From Gammaproteobacteria bacterium RIFCSPHIGHO2_12_FULL_38_11 (GTDB taxonomy: Bacteria; Pseudomonadota; Gammaproteobacteria; Coxiellales; Coxiellaceae), in contig MGXX01000023.1 of NCBI GenBank assembly GCA_001801515.1, positions 21,812-76,229 of the forward strand: a DNA stretch of 54,418 nt, written 5' to 3'. Numbering within the stretch: position 1 is the stretch's first letter; each line of letters begins with the position of its first letter. This document shows, one piece after another, positions 46,460 to 54,418 of the stretch. A model generated the notes under the pieces. That model was not told the origin of the DNA and did not search any database. It was given only the letters and a program-made list of their open reading frames with translations. Position numbers and translations under genes: made by a program.

Positions 46460-46773
46460 TACGCCGTCACTTCCTCTTTCGCACCTATAAATTTTTGAAT
46501 GCGATGCTGCAACGATTTTATTTGTTCGTGCATCACATCCATATAATTATTATTTTGATTTTTAAACGTCATCAATTCCCGCGTGACATTCAACGCGGCA
46601 ACAACAGCCAAACGCTCAATATTATTAGACTGGCTCGATTGCGCCATTTTATGCATTTGCGCATCTAAATAAGCAGCAGATTCACGTAACTGCACCGCTT
46701 CTTCTTGCGGGCATTTAATTTGGTAAGTGCGACCATAAATGGTAATAGCAATAAGCTGATCCGAGTTGCTCAT
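46459..46773 (-). CDS. zapA: Cell division protein ZapA
   Basis: ZapA bundles FtsZ protofilaments at the division site. The 104-residue protein has the N-terminal ITIYGRTYQIKCPQEEA, LRESAAYLDAQM, and a C-terminal coiled coil (about residues 55-95) used for dimer and tetramer formation. It overlaps the upstream gene by four bases (ATGA) and the fau gene by one, so the three form a tight translational unit. Confidence 0.93.
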   Translation of the reverse strand: MSNSDQLIAITIYGRTYQIKCPQEEAVQLRESAAYLDAQMHKMAQSSQSNNIERLAVVAALNVTRELMTFKNQNNNYMDVMHEQIKSLQHRIQKFIGAKEEVTA

Positions 46774-46973
46774 GATAATTCTTCCTTTATGTTTTTAATG
46801 ACTTGTTTCACTTGCTTTGATGCACGCTGATTTTTATATTGCAAGCGCGTACATTCTTTAATGTGCATCGCCATTTTTTGTCGTAGCGATGCATTTTCAA
46901 ATTGCAATGTTTCTATCAAACGCATCAGATGATCAACTTGGGTTCCGAGGTGATCAAGTTCGAAGGTTTTCAT
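46770..46973 (-). CDS. Short coiled-coil protein of TIGR02449/ZapB-like type
   Basis: The 67-residue protein is almost entirely coiled coil: LGTQVDHLMRLIETLQFENASLRQ. Small coiled-coil proteins named TIGR02449 or ZapB-like usually precede zapA. The frame starts nine codons earlier, but AAGGA about nine bases before the ATG at 46971-46973 decides the start. A division role with ZapA is likely from the position, though not shown by the sequence. Confidence 0.8.
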   Translation of the reverse strand: MKTFELDHLGTQVDHLMRLIETLQFENASLRQKMAMHIKECTRLQYKNQRASKQVKQVIKNIKEELS

Positions 46974-47000
46974 TGTGTCGTCCTTAAGGTCATGAGGCAA

Positions 47001-47025
47001 AGACGCGATAAATCACGTCTCTACA
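47001..47025. repeat. Dispersed palindromic repeat, copy 3
   Basis: AGACGCGATAAATCACGTCT followed by CTACA, one mismatch in the stem compared with copy 1. It lies between pepP and the zapB-like gene, three bases before the pepP stop codon. Confidence 0.65.
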
Positions 47026-47027
47026 AT

Positions 47028-48812
47028 TTACAATGGTAATGTCGCTTCTTGCAACCATCCCCGCACATCAACTGATAAATCAGGTGATAGTTTATCAAAA
47101 ATTTCTTTATGATAATCATTAATCCATTTAATTTCATGCGTCGACAATAAATTCAAGTCAATTAATTCGCGTGCATAAGGCACTAAAGTTAAATCTGACA
47201 AGCTATAAAAAGGGCCGCTCTCAGTTAAACTTTCCTTTTCGGGAATTTTCTCAATAATTTCACATAAATTTTCGATGCGAATACCATATTTTCCGGTGAA
47301 ATATAAACCTGGCTCATTACTCACGATCATGCCCGGTTTTAATGGCACACCACTTGCACCATAGCCGATTCGCTGCGGTCCTTCATGCACGCATAAATAA
47401 CAACCCACACCATGACCCGTACCATGACCAAAATCCATTCCCTCTTTCCAAAGTGGCGCCCTCGCAAAGGCATTAATATGCTCACCACACGCCCCATCAG
47501 GAAAAGGCATATGACGTAATGCCAAATGCCCTTTTAATACCAAAGTATAATGTTTTTTTTGATCAGGTGTTGCCGTACCCAAATGAAATGTGCGAGTGAT
47601 GTCAGTTGTGCCTTCAAAATATTGTCCGCCCGAATCCAGCAATACGATATCTTGATCTGATATTTTATGCTGCTTTCCAGGCATCGCGTGATAATGCACA
47701 ATCGCACCATGATCCGCAAATCCGCAAATAGTGGGAAAACTTAAATCTTTGCAACGCGCATCTTCACGACGAAACTTTTCGAGCTGATCACTTGCTGAAA
47801 TTTCATCTACACCATCACGCCAGTGGTTTCTTATCCACTGTAAAAATTTCACAACTGCAATACCATCAATGCGATGCGCTTCACGCATACCTTTTAACTC
47901 AGTCGTGTTTTTTATTGCCTTCATTAATAAAATGGGCGACGCTTTTTCAATTAAAAAAGCTTGATCCAATTGTAATTCAACCCACCAACTTGTTGTTACT
48001 GGATCTACCCACACCGCACAATCCAATAATCGCAGCGCTTCTGAAAATTGATCATAAGGCAGCAATGCAATATTTTGTTCTGCAAAATAAGCCAAATCAG
48101 ATTGCGCAACACAAGCCAAATTTACAAATAAAGTGGCTTCGTCCATTGTCACAATCGCATAACTAATCACTAACGGATTAAAAGGGATATCATTTCCACG
48201 AACATTAAACAGCCACGCAATCTCATCTAATTGTGAAACAACCAATGCGTCAGCAGCCGCTGTTTTCATTGCAGCGCGCAGACGAGATAATTTATCTGAC
48301 GCAGAAAACCCCGTATATTTTTCATCTAAAATGTGTATTTTATCCAATTGTAATTCAGGCTGATCATCCCAAATTTCATCAACCCAATTTTCTGAAACAG
48401 CTGTTAATGTGCCATGAACACGAGACAAAATACCTGACCATTGACGACGTTGTAATATGCTAATGACTTTAGAATCTACCGCCACAGTGGCATTAAATGC
48501 ATTCTCACCCAACCAGTGTGAAACGGGTGCTGAAATGCCTTGTAATTGTTTCATTAATTGAAATTCAGCAAGATCCAATTCCTGTTCTGCTTGCAAATAA
48601 TAACGGGGATCTGTCCACAAGTACGCATTTTCCAAACCAACCAATGCTTCGCCATACGAACCTGTAAAATCTGTTAGCCATGCACGGCGTTGCCAATGCG
48701 GCGGCACGTACTCATTATTGTGATCATCGCACGTTGGAACATAATAAAAATCAACAGCATGATTCACCATGCAGCGTCGTAGTTTTTCTAACTTTTGTGA
48801 AACGGATGTCAT
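47028..48812 (-). CDS. pepP: Xaa-Pro aminopeptidase (long M24 family type)
   Basis: The enzyme removes an N-terminal residue before proline. The 594-residue protein has two creatinase-like N-terminal domains and a C-terminal M24 domain. The metal ligands lie in DSGGQYFEGTTDITRTFH, HGTGHGVG, NEPGLYFTG and RIENLCEI. A C-terminal M24_C extension ends about WLQEATLPL. This three-domain form is longer than the E. coli PepP (about 440 residues) and resembles the cytosolic eukaryotic enzyme; the symbol is given for function. It faces ubiH divergently, whereas in E. coli pepP and ubiH are in one operon. Confidence 0.88.
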   Translation of the reverse strand: MTSVSQKLEKLRRCMVNHAVDFYYVPTCDDHNNEYVPPHWQRRAWLTDFTGSYGEALVGLENAYLWTDPRYYLQAEQELDLAEFQLMKQLQGISAPVSHWLGENAFNATVAVDSKVISILQRRQWSGILSRVHGTLTAVSENWVDEIWDDQPELQLDKIHILDEKYTGFSASDKLSRLRAAMKTAAADALVVSQLDEIAWLFNVRGNDIPFNPLVISYAIVTMDEATLFVNLACVAQSDLAYFAEQNIALLPYDQFSEALRLLDCAVWVDPVTTSWWVELQLDQAFLIEKASPILLMKAIKNTTELKGMREAHRIDGIAVVKFLQWIRNHWRDGVDEISASDQLEKFRREDARCKDLSFPTICGFADHGAIVHYHAMPGKQHKISDQDIVLLDSGGQYFEGTTDITRTFHLGTATPDQKKHYTLVLKGHLALRHMPFPDGACGEHINAFARAPLWKEGMDFGHGTGHGVGCYLCVHEGPQRIGYGASGVPLKPGMIVSNEPGLYFTGKYGIRIENLCEIIEKIPEKESLTESGPFYSLSDLTLVPYARELIDLNLLSTHEIKWINDYHKEIFDKLSPDLSVDVRGWLQEATLPL

Positions 48813-48856
48813 GATAATTAGCCTTGTAAAGTGTCAACATCAACGTCATTAAGCAC

Positions 48857-48871
48857 CCCCATAATATGGGG
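48857..48871. promoter_or_regulatory. Short palindrome in the pepP/ubiH divergent region
   Basis: CCCCATA and TATGGGG flank a single A. It lies 44 bases from the pepP start and 54 from the ubiH start and could be an operator for either. No family of regulators is suggested. Confidence 0.35.
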
Positions 48872-48925
48872 AAAATAAAAATTATGTTACCATACGCACA
48901 AATATTACTACATAACGTACACATT

Positions 48926-50107
48926 ATGATAACAGAAAACAAAATCATCATCGCCGGTGCCGGCCTTGTTGGCACCAGTCTTGCATTAAGCCTAAAACGC
49001 ACTGAATTAACAATTCAAATCCTTGAAAATCATTTACCTGAAATCATAACACAATCGCATCACAACACTCGCCCAATTTCATTATCGTATGGCAGTGTTC
49101 GCACTTTAAAAGCTATCGGTGTTTGGGATGAATTAGAAAAATTTGCCTGCCCCATTTTATCCGTGCATGTTTCTGAAAAAGGGAAATTTGGCTTCACAAC
49201 ATTTTCAGCCACAGAACAAAAAGTACCTGCTTTAGGCTATGTCGTTCCCTTTTCGCAATTACAATCGGCTTTATATCATCAAACAGCTGCGCAAAAAAAT
49301 ATTACATTCACAGCGATAGAATCCATTGAAAAAATAAAATGTCAAGCGAATGGCGCTATCATTTACTTTCACTCTGCTTCTGGAAAAGCAGAAATTAAAG
49401 CTGATTTATTTATTGCTGCGGATGGCACCCATTCAACATGTCGAAATTTATTGGGCATAGCACACAGCGAAAAAAACGAGGGGGATATTGCGCAAATTTA
49501 CCAATTGCAATTATCTGAAAATCACAATCACACAGCCTATGAACGATTTACAAAGTTAGGCGTGCTCGCTGTCTTACCTTTGTTTGAAAAAAATAAAATG
49601 CAATTGGTTTGGACAATCACACCTACCGTTGCAAAAAAAATCGCCGATTGGTCCGATGATACTGTTTTGAAATTTTTACAAGATAGTTTTGAAGGTCGAC
49701 TCGATATTATGGCCGCCCAAAAATCAGCACAATTTCCCTTAAAAATTACGCTCGCCGAAAAACAAGTTACCGAGTCTGCTGTTTTATTGGGAAATTCCGC
49801 TCACACAATTTATCCTGTTGCTGCGCAAGGGTTTAATTTGGGATTGCGCGATGTAACAATATTGACTGACACTATTATTGAAGCATTAAAAAATAAAAAA
49901 AATATAAATGATTTATCTGTCCTAAAAAAATATGAAGAACGCGCGAAAAAAAATCAGGAAGCGATTTTTTTTATTACCAACAAGTTAACACCTTTATTTG
50001 ATTTACCTTTGATTGGCGGACTACGTGGATTAGGATTGTTATCAATAGATTTAATAAACCCATTAAAAAATAAATTAGCAAAGCGAACGATGGGGGTTGC
50101 TAAATGA
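48926..50107 (+). CDS. ubiH: UbiH-like FAD-dependent ubiquinone-biosynthesis monooxygenase
   Basis: This flavoprotein hydroxylates the ring of a ubiquinone precursor. The 393-residue protein begins ITENKIIIAGAGLVGTSLAL (GxGxxG), has LFIAADGTHSTCRNLLG, and the FAD-binding LGNSAHTIYPVAAQGFNLGLRD. I use the ATG at 48926 because it lies directly before the Rossmann fold; ATGs at 48866 and 48884 are in frame but add 14-20 unmatched residues. No Shine-Dalgarno is visible. It overlaps the next gene by four bases. Confidence 0.88.
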   Translation: MITENKIIIAGAGLVGTSLALSLKRTELTIQILENHLPEIITQSHHNTRPISLSYGSVRTLKAIGVWDELEKFACPILSVHVSEKGKFGFTTFSATEQKVPALGYVVPFSQLQSALYHQTAAQKNITFTAIESIEKIKCQANGAIIYFHSASGKAEIKADLFIAADGTHSTCRNLLGIAHSEKNEGDIAQIYQLQLSENHNHTAYERFTKLGVLAVLPLFEKNKMQLVWTITPTVAKKIADWSDDTVLKFLQDSFEGRLDIMAAQKSAQFPLKITLAEKQVTESAVLLGNSAHTIYPVAAQGFNLGLRDVTILTDTIIEALKNKKNINDLSVLKKYEERAKKNQEAIFFITNKLTPLFDLPLIGGLRGLGLLSIDLINPLKNKLAKRTMGVAK

Positions 50108-51303
50108 CGTCTTCCTACGACACAATCATCATCGGCGCTGGCATCGTCGGATTATCACTGGCTGCATTATTAGCAAAACATAATTTTTCTGTTGCACTTA
50201 TTGAATCAAATGCGCCCCAACTAAGCTGGGATGAAAATGTGTTAACGGCGCGTGTTAGCGCTATTCACAACACATCAAAAAAATTATTAGATTATCTTGA
50301 TATTTGGCATTTATTAAATAAGAAATCGTATTCGCCATTACATGAAATGAAAATCTGGGATCATACGCGAAACGCCAATCTTTATTTTAACAGTTGTGAT
50401 GTGGATGAATCGCAAATGGGATTTATTGTTGAAAATCGTGAAATAGTAAAAACATTATGGGAAACGCTGCAAAACAATGCGAATATTGATTTCTTTTATC
50501 CCAACAAACCTATTCAATTTAAAAACAAAACAATCACACTTGATAATAATCAATCATTAAAAACAAATTTAATTGTTGGTGCAGATGGCGCGCATTCCTG
50601 GGTACGCAAACAAATGCCAATCACATTGCAAACACGATCGTACCAACAAAAAGCCATTATTGCTGTCATCGAATCACAACATCCTCACAACAATATCGCC
50701 TATCAAAAATTTTTGACAACCGGTCCCGTTGCGTTATTACCTTTATTTCAGGCTAATCACACGGCTTTAGTATGGTCGGCGGATGATGCTGTCAGTGATG
50801 ATTTAATGAAAAACACACAAATTATTTTTGCAAAAATATTAACTGAAAATTTAGATTTTAAATTAGGAGAATTAAAATTAATTTCTGAGCGTTTGCAGTT
50901 TCCACTGGTGATGCGTCACGCAGACGATTATGTTTCTGAAAATTGTGCGTTGATCGGTGATGCTGCTCACTCAATTCATCCACTGGCAGGTTTGGGCGTT
51001 AATTTAGGCTTAATGGATGCCGCTTGTTTAACACAAACAGTAATTGAAGCGCGCATTAAACAAAAATCACTTGGTGATTTAAAAATATTGCGCCGTTATT
51101 CTCGTTGGCGAAAAGCAGAAAATGCACCGATTATCGCTACCATGCGGGGATTAAAGGAAATTTTTTCCATTGATTCACCTTCATTTAATTTTATTCGCAC
51201 GACAGGCATCAACACAATCGACCAATGTACCCTAATTAAAAATCAGCTTATGCATATTGCCATGGGGCATTCAAGGGACATGCCTGTTTTTTTACAAAAC
51301 TGA
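50104..51303 (+). CDS. ubiI: UbiI/VisC-like FAD-dependent monooxygenase
   Basis: This is a second flavin monooxygenase of the UbiH/COQ6 family, again for ubiquinone ring hydroxylation. The 399-residue protein has TIIIGAGIVGLSLAALLAKH, VGADGAHSWVRKQM, and LIGDAAHSIHPLAGLGVNLG. The ATGA overlap with ubiH implies coupled translation. The exact position it hydroxylates (C5 for UbiI, others for UbiF or UbiL) cannot be fixed from sequence; the ubiH-ubiI pairing is conserved in gammaproteobacteria. Confidence 0.87.
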   Translation: MTSSYDTIIIGAGIVGLSLAALLAKHNFSVALIESNAPQLSWDENVLTARVSAIHNTSKKLLDYLDIWHLLNKKSYSPLHEMKIWDHTRNANLYFNSCDVDESQMGFIVENREIVKTLWETLQNNANIDFFYPNKPIQFKNKTITLDNNQSLKTNLIVGADGAHSWVRKQMPITLQTRSYQQKAIIAVIESQHPHNNIAYQKFLTTGPVALLPLFQANHTALVWSADDAVSDDLMKNTQIIFAKILTENLDFKLGELKLISERLQFPLVMRHADDYVSENCALIGDAAHSIHPLAGLGVNLGLMDAACLTQTVIEARIKQKSLGDLKILRRYSRWRKAENAPIIATMRGLKEIFSIDSPSFNFIRTTGINTIDQCTLIKNQLMHIAMGHSRDMPVFLQN

Positions 51304-51385
51304 AAATTTCTCAAGATTCAGACTTAGCGGAATCGCGAAAAACTGATATGCTGTATCAATCTGTGTTGTTTACAGGAGTAGTAAA

Positions 51386-51886
51386 ATGAGATTTTTACGT
51401 GATTTTCAAGATGCCATTGAACTTTTTCTAGAAGATGACTCAAAAAAACTGCCACAACTGCAGCTCTCAATTGCCGAAAGAAAAACTCGAGAAGAAATAG
51501 AAAATTCTTATACTAAACAACTTGATCATTTTCGAAATTTTATTGAAGCCCAACCAGAGCGAATTGCCAAAGCAACCAGCACACCTCAAAGAATTAACTC
51601 ATATGAACCTTGTATCCGCGCTTCACTCGAAGTAACAGAAACAATTGAATTCAACGAACTTCAGAAGATCGCTTTGCATGATCGCTTTTCAGTTGGTGAA
51701 AAAATAAAACGTGCGCAAACCACAGCAACCATGTTTGCCTTCTTTGCGGGCCGCAAAAAGAACCTGGATGAAATTCGCCTTATGGAAAAAGGAAGTTGGG
51801 ATATTTCTGATAAATCACTTGTGAAAAATCCTTCTTTAGACGATTTCGTTGATATTTCCACACCCCGACGAAGCCCGTTAAGATAA
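51386..51886 (+). CDS. Small hydrophilic protein, unrecognised
   Basis: The 166-residue protein is charged and mostly helical, without membrane segments or motif. AGGAG lies about eight bases before the ATG. Its C-terminal third is polar (STPRRSPLR at the end). It is followed after 70 bases by a similar-sized orphan, and both have TATGCT-like sequences upstream, which may be -10 boxes. I recognise no family. An effector role is possible in this lineage but unsupported. Confidence 0.65.
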   Translation: MRFLRDFQDAIELFLEDDSKKLPQLQLSIAERKTREEIENSYTKQLDHFRNFIEAQPERIAKATSTPQRINSYEPCIRASLEVTETIEFNELQKIALHDRFSVGEKIKRAQTTATMFAFFAGRKKNLDEIRLMEKGSWDISDKSLVKNPSLDDFVDISTPRRSPLR

Positions 51887-51956
51887 TGCCGTTTTCACTG
51901 GTAAAACATGAGCATTTTTCGGTATGCTAAGGACTCATAATCCTGCGGAGAAAACT

Positions 51957-52394
51957 ATGCCAAAAGAAAACAAATATAAGCACAGAAAACCAAAAAAACC
52001 TTCTGGTCCAGTACAGCAGGTTATTACTCACCCAGAAATAGTAAAAAATGCAGCGCCAAAAGAAAAAGAGAAGTTAGCCGCTTTTATTGAAGCATTAAGA
52101 TTATATAATTTAAATCCTCAGGGTGAAGCACCCAGCATGCCTGACGAGCATCGCGCAGGGTCACCCGCTTCTTCTGAAGCATCAGAATATGTAGTTATTC
52201 CTGTCGTTAACCCACATGATGAGTACGACATCGTTACCAGAGAAAATTTAGGCATAACACAAAAGCCAGCCTCTCCAAAAACAGGAAAAGCTGCCATGTT
52301 TCAACCTGCATCACCAGAAAAACCAACAGCGCCAGCTCAACCAGGCGGTGTTTTATCTTATTTAAGCAGCTGGGTTCCAGGATTTGGGAAATAA
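51957..52394 (+). CDS. Low-complexity Pro/Lys/Ser-rich protein, unrecognised
   Basis: The 145-residue protein has a strongly basic start (KENKYKHRKPKKPSG), a short helical part near residues 37-55, and a disordered Pro/Ser/Ala-rich middle. It ends with an amphipathic or hydrophobic tail, LSYLSSWVPGFGK. GGAG lies close before the ATG at 51957; the frame is open 11 codons further. I see no enzyme motif. Composition suggests a disordered protein that binds membranes or nucleic acid at its ends; this is speculation. Confidence 0.6.
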   Translation: MPKENKYKHRKPKKPSGPVQQVITHPEIVKNAAPKEKEKLAAFIEALRLYNLNPQGEAPSMPDEHRAGSPASSEASEYVVIPVVNPHDEYDIVTRENLGITQKPASPKTGKAAMFQPASPEKPTAPAQPGGVLSYLSSWVPGFGK

Positions 52395-52507
52395 CGAAAT
52401 CACTGTGTTGATGATTGAAATTTTGTTTTTTGCAAACTTTTTCCTGAAAAGTTGTCCAAAACGCTGTTTTATAATTTATAGATTCTACACCACCATTACA
52501 TCAATTA

Positions 52508-53974
52508 TCAACACTGCTCAAACAAATCCGATAATGCAACAACATGATTTACCAATGAATTCGAATATTTATTTTGCTTGATTCCTTTTGCAGAAATAAA
52601 TGCCATAAAAATTTGCTTTTGAGTACCAGAAATTTTCTTAAATACATTTATTTTCTGCTTTAAAATTTCTGCGTATTGCTTATCAATTGTAAATGGTGAT
52701 TCTGTGTATTTCATTTCACATACGGTGATTGATTCATTGTCTCGATCAAATAATAAATCAATTTGTGCACCTTTATCTTCCGCGCCAGTTCTTGGAACAT
52801 ATCGCCAAGGAGAGGCTAAGCTATAATCTTCCAGGTCAAGTGCCTTTCTAATTTGCGGAATATGTTTGTAGCATATATTTTCAAATGCATAACCCTGCCA
52901 ATTATAATATTCTGGCGTGCTAACAATTTTTTTCCAGAATTTAGTAGTATTGCCTTGTTTCAACACTGTTTTGATTGGCTCAATCCATTTTAAATAAAAA
53001 TGACAGTATTCATCACTGAGTTTATAAAATAAACCCAGCTTCTTATGGCCATAGGGGATAAAGCTTTTGATAAAGCCTGTATTTTCTAAATCTTCAAGAC
53101 GATGCGTTAATCGTCCGCCATTACTCGTGAGCTTACTTTTTGCCTCTAACACGCTACGCGAAACACCCTGTTGAAAAGTGCCAATTATTTTTATTAATTC
53201 TTTAAATTGATCTGAATGGTTAAACAGTGATAAAAATACCTCATCAAATTCGTTGAATAAAGACCCTTTTGGATCAAACAGTAGTTTATTAATATTCTCA
53301 TCAATTGAAATATTTTTTTTAATTTGCTTGAGATAAAACGGAATTCCGCCTATCACCATATAAATTTTACAGACTTGTTGGATGCTGTATTCATGCCCTA
53401 ATGATTTAAAAAATAAATGAGTTTCATTAAGACTAAAAGGCTGCAGAATCATTTTTTGTGTAACACGATTATGCAATCCACCGCGATTTTTAATAATTTT
53501 TTTGATAATCCATGAGGCCGCTGATCCACAGACAATTAATTTTATTCGAGCGTCATGAGACCAATGCCTATTCCAGTAATATTCTAACGCAGATATCACG
53601 CCTGATTTTTTTGTTGCCATCCAGGGTAATTCATCGAGAAATAAAACAATTTTCTTATTCTTGGCAATTTTTTGAATTGCGTTATGTAATTCTTCGAATG
53701 CATTCATCCAGTTTGCAGATGATTTAATAGACGCACCCTGATAAAAAGACACTCCTATTTCTTTAGAAAATTTATCTAACTGCGTTTTCAACGAGCCTTT
53801 GTAAACACCAGTCATTTGAAAGTAGGTGCATTTTTTAGCTTCAAAAAAATTTCTAATAAGATAAGTCTTACCGACTCTGCGCCGTCCATATACTGCTAAA
53901 AATTCAGCTTCTTTTGATTGAAAAATGTCTTCGAGCTCTTTTTTTTCCGCAACCCTGCCAATAATCTTATCCAT
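52508..53974 (-). CDS. Archaeal-type AAA ATPase with C-terminal nuclease-like domain (COG1672/DUF234)
   Basis: The 488-residue protein begins IIGRVAEKKELEDIF, then Walker A GRRRVGKT at 30-37, Walker B VLFLDELPW, and a CGSAASWI sensor. A winged-helix linker lies near residues 265-330 (GGRLTHRLEDLENTGFI). The C-terminal PD-(D/E)XK-like core reads QIDLLFDRDN, then CEMKYT. This is the complete Archaeal_ATPase plus DUF234 layout, of unknown function. It is of a different subfamily from the ATPases at 299 and 9670. Three copies of a 19-base site precede it. Start is ATG at 53972-53974 with a weak Shine-Dalgarno. Confidence 0.9.
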   Translation of the reverse strand: MDKIIGRVAEKKELEDIFQSKEAEFLAVYGRRRVGKTYLIRNFFEAKKCTYFQMTGVYKGSLKTQLDKFSKEIGVSFYQGASIKSSANWMNAFEELHNAIQKIAKNKKIVLFLDELPWMATKKSGVISALEYYWNRHWSHDARIKLIVCGSAASWIIKKIIKNRGGLHNRVTQKMILQPFSLNETHLFFKSLGHEYSIQQVCKIYMVIGGIPFYLKQIKKNISIDENINKLLFDPKGSLFNEFDEVFLSLFNHSDQFKELIKIIGTFQQGVSRSVLEAKSKLTSNGGRLTHRLEDLENTGFIKSFIPYGHKKLGLFYKLSDEYCHFYLKWIEPIKTVLKQGNTTKFWKKIVSTPEYYNWQGYAFENICYKHIPQIRKALDLEDYSLASPWRYVPRTGAEDKGAQIDLLFDRDNESITVCEMKYTESPFTIDKQYAEILKQKINVFKKISGTQKQIFMAFISAKGIKQNKYSNSLVNHVVALSDLFEQC

Positions 53975-53988
53975 CGTTGCGCTTCACA

Positions 53989-54067
53989 ATTTAGTCAGCC
54001 AGTTATAAGGTTACTATAAGTGGCTGACTAAATCAAGCACCTAAATACTTTAGTTAGCCACTGATAG
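53989..54067. promoter_or_regulatory. Three operator-like repeats upstream of the third ATPase
   Basis: The arms 53989-54007 (ATTTAGTCAGCCAGTTATA) and 54015-54033 form an inverted repeat matching at 18 of 19 positions. A third copy, TTTAGTTAGCCACTGATAG, lies at 54049-54067 in the orientation of the first. The nearest site begins 15 bases upstream of the ATPase start. The arrangement suggests cooperative binding of a repressor, perhaps the ATPase itself. Confidence 0.65.
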
Positions 54068-54076
54068 AATACTTAA

Positions 54077-54306
54077 TCGTCGCCATCGCGCAATGGAACT
54101 AATGGAAAAGGCAAGACAGAATCTGATGCTGTTGCTAATAATACAAGAACAATTGAAACCGTCACTACTATGCGCGTCACTGAATGTGATATCTGTGGAA
54201 AGGCATACTTTCATTGGATTATAAGCCAATGGGACATTTTCCTTTTGGCACCACATTTCCCCACATTTTTTAAGAAACTCTTAACAATTGATCTGTACAA
54301 TAACAC
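54077..54306 (+). pseudogene. Degraded sequence with a zinc-finger-like CDIC motif
   Basis: In one frame the region reads GKGKTESDAVANNTRTIETV then TTMRVTECDICGKAYF, and a second frame upstream reads RRHRAMELMEKARQ. The two look like pieces of one shifted gene, of the kind seen in phage or plasmid regulators with a short zinc ribbon. It ends at a TAA at 54304-54306. I cannot name the family, and a chance open frame is possible. Confidence 0.3.
54269..54284 (+). promoter_or_regulatory. PmrA-box-like double half-site
   Basis: TTTAA, six bases, CTTAA, fitting the YTTAA-N6-YTTAA pattern known for PmrA targets in Coxiella and Legionella. A possible -10, TACAAT, follows at 54296-54301, which places the box over the -35 region. 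The downstream gene starts at 54337. One match in an AT-rich genome may be chance. Confidence 0.4.
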
Positions 54307-54336
54307 CCATTAAAATAAAAATGAGGGACACTGACG

Positions 54337-54418
54337 ATGAGCAGAACAACGACGCAAGCCACCACATTCAGCACTGCAATCACCACACCATCTCCCAACA
54401 CTAAAAAAATTTATCTTT
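54337..54418 (+). CDS. Start of an unrecognised gene (runs off the window)
   Basis: ATG at 54337 follows GAGGGAC at a good distance. The first residues are MSRTTTQATTFSTAITTPSP, then NTKKIYL, Ser/Thr-rich. The opening MSRT and the following hydrophilic stretch resemble the start of the ankyrin/CaaX protein at 33259 (MSRTIITSNQIYL). Too little is visible to assign a function. The PmrA-like box upstream would fit a type IV effector gene, which is inference. Confidence 0.55.
   Translation, partial: MSRTTTQATTFSTAITTPSPNTKKIYL

Noticed and set aside
46459..46773. 6S RNA (ssrS), usually between zapA and fau
   Set aside because: The genes overlap by one base, so there is no room for it.
52395..52507. 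Hairpin AACTTTT-TCCTG-AAAAGTT as a terminator
   Set aside because: The stem is AT-rich and there is no T-run after it; too weak to call.
1..54418. CRISPR arrays, tRNA or rRNA genes
   Set aside because: No spaced direct repeats of CRISPR type and no cloverleaf or rRNA-like sequence was recognised while reading both strands.

Overview
The window is an AT-rich, densely coded bacterial chromosome segment. The core genes (apaH, folA, clpB, umuDC, epmB, zapA, fau, pepP, ubiH/ubiI-type monooxygenases, gspD/E/F, a two-subunit glycine decarboxylase) point to a gammaproteobacterium. Several lineage-type proteins suggest Legionellales or Coxiellaceae, an amoeba- or arthropod-associated intracellular lifestyle: ankyrin proteins, charged coiled-coil proteins, multi-membrane orphans, and one protein with a C-terminal CaaX box. 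The taxon is inferred; there is no rRNA or tRNA in the window.

Layout. 1-1710: a decayed PilF-like end, a DUF4143-type AAA ATPase with palindromic repeats at its start, and a short inverted-repeat element. 1725-14819 (minus): gspD, gspE, an inserted second ATPase, gspF, then a giant ankyrin protein, a coupled membrane protein, and apaH. 14860-18490 (minus): glycosyltransferase, class I aldolase, umuDC with a strong operator-like palindrome. 18627-22876 (plus): NodU-type carbamoyltransferase, SxtJ-like protein, a 50-aa DUF5989 protein, an SGNH hydrolase, then a bPH2 membrane protein. 22902-27605: a second inverted-repeat element, epmB, a LuxR-type regulator, a small membrane protein, clpB. 27678-33123 (minus): gcvT-gcvH-gcvPA-gcvPB plus a tightly linked membrane orphan. 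33259-37464: the F-box-like/ankyrin/CaaX protein, a charged orphan, an outer-membrane barrel, a Cys-rich exported protein, folA. 37521-44001 (minus): a third inverted-repeat element, a YejM-like sulfatase-fold membrane protein, a 3-hydroxyisobutyryl-CoA hydrolase, a fused peptide-ABC ATPase, malic enzyme. 44114-45865: small membrane proteins and two gene remnants. 45884-51303: fau-zapA-TIGR02449-like, pepP, then divergent ubiH-ubiI. 51386-54418: two small hydrophilic orphans, a third intact ATPase with three operator-like repeats, a degraded region, and the start of a further gene behind a PmrA-box-like sequence.

The most interesting signals are: (a) 33259-34518, which combines an F-box-like segment, an ankyrin-like segment and a terminal CAIQ, the layout of the farnesylated Legionella effector AnkB; (b) three intact standalone ATPases plus one remnant within 54 kb, each intact one preceded by its own unrelated repeat set, one inserted inside the gsp operon with a 4-base overlap; (c) three families of short palindromic elements, one possibly translated inside clpB; (d) an operator-like inverted repeat at the umuDC/nodU divergent promoter.
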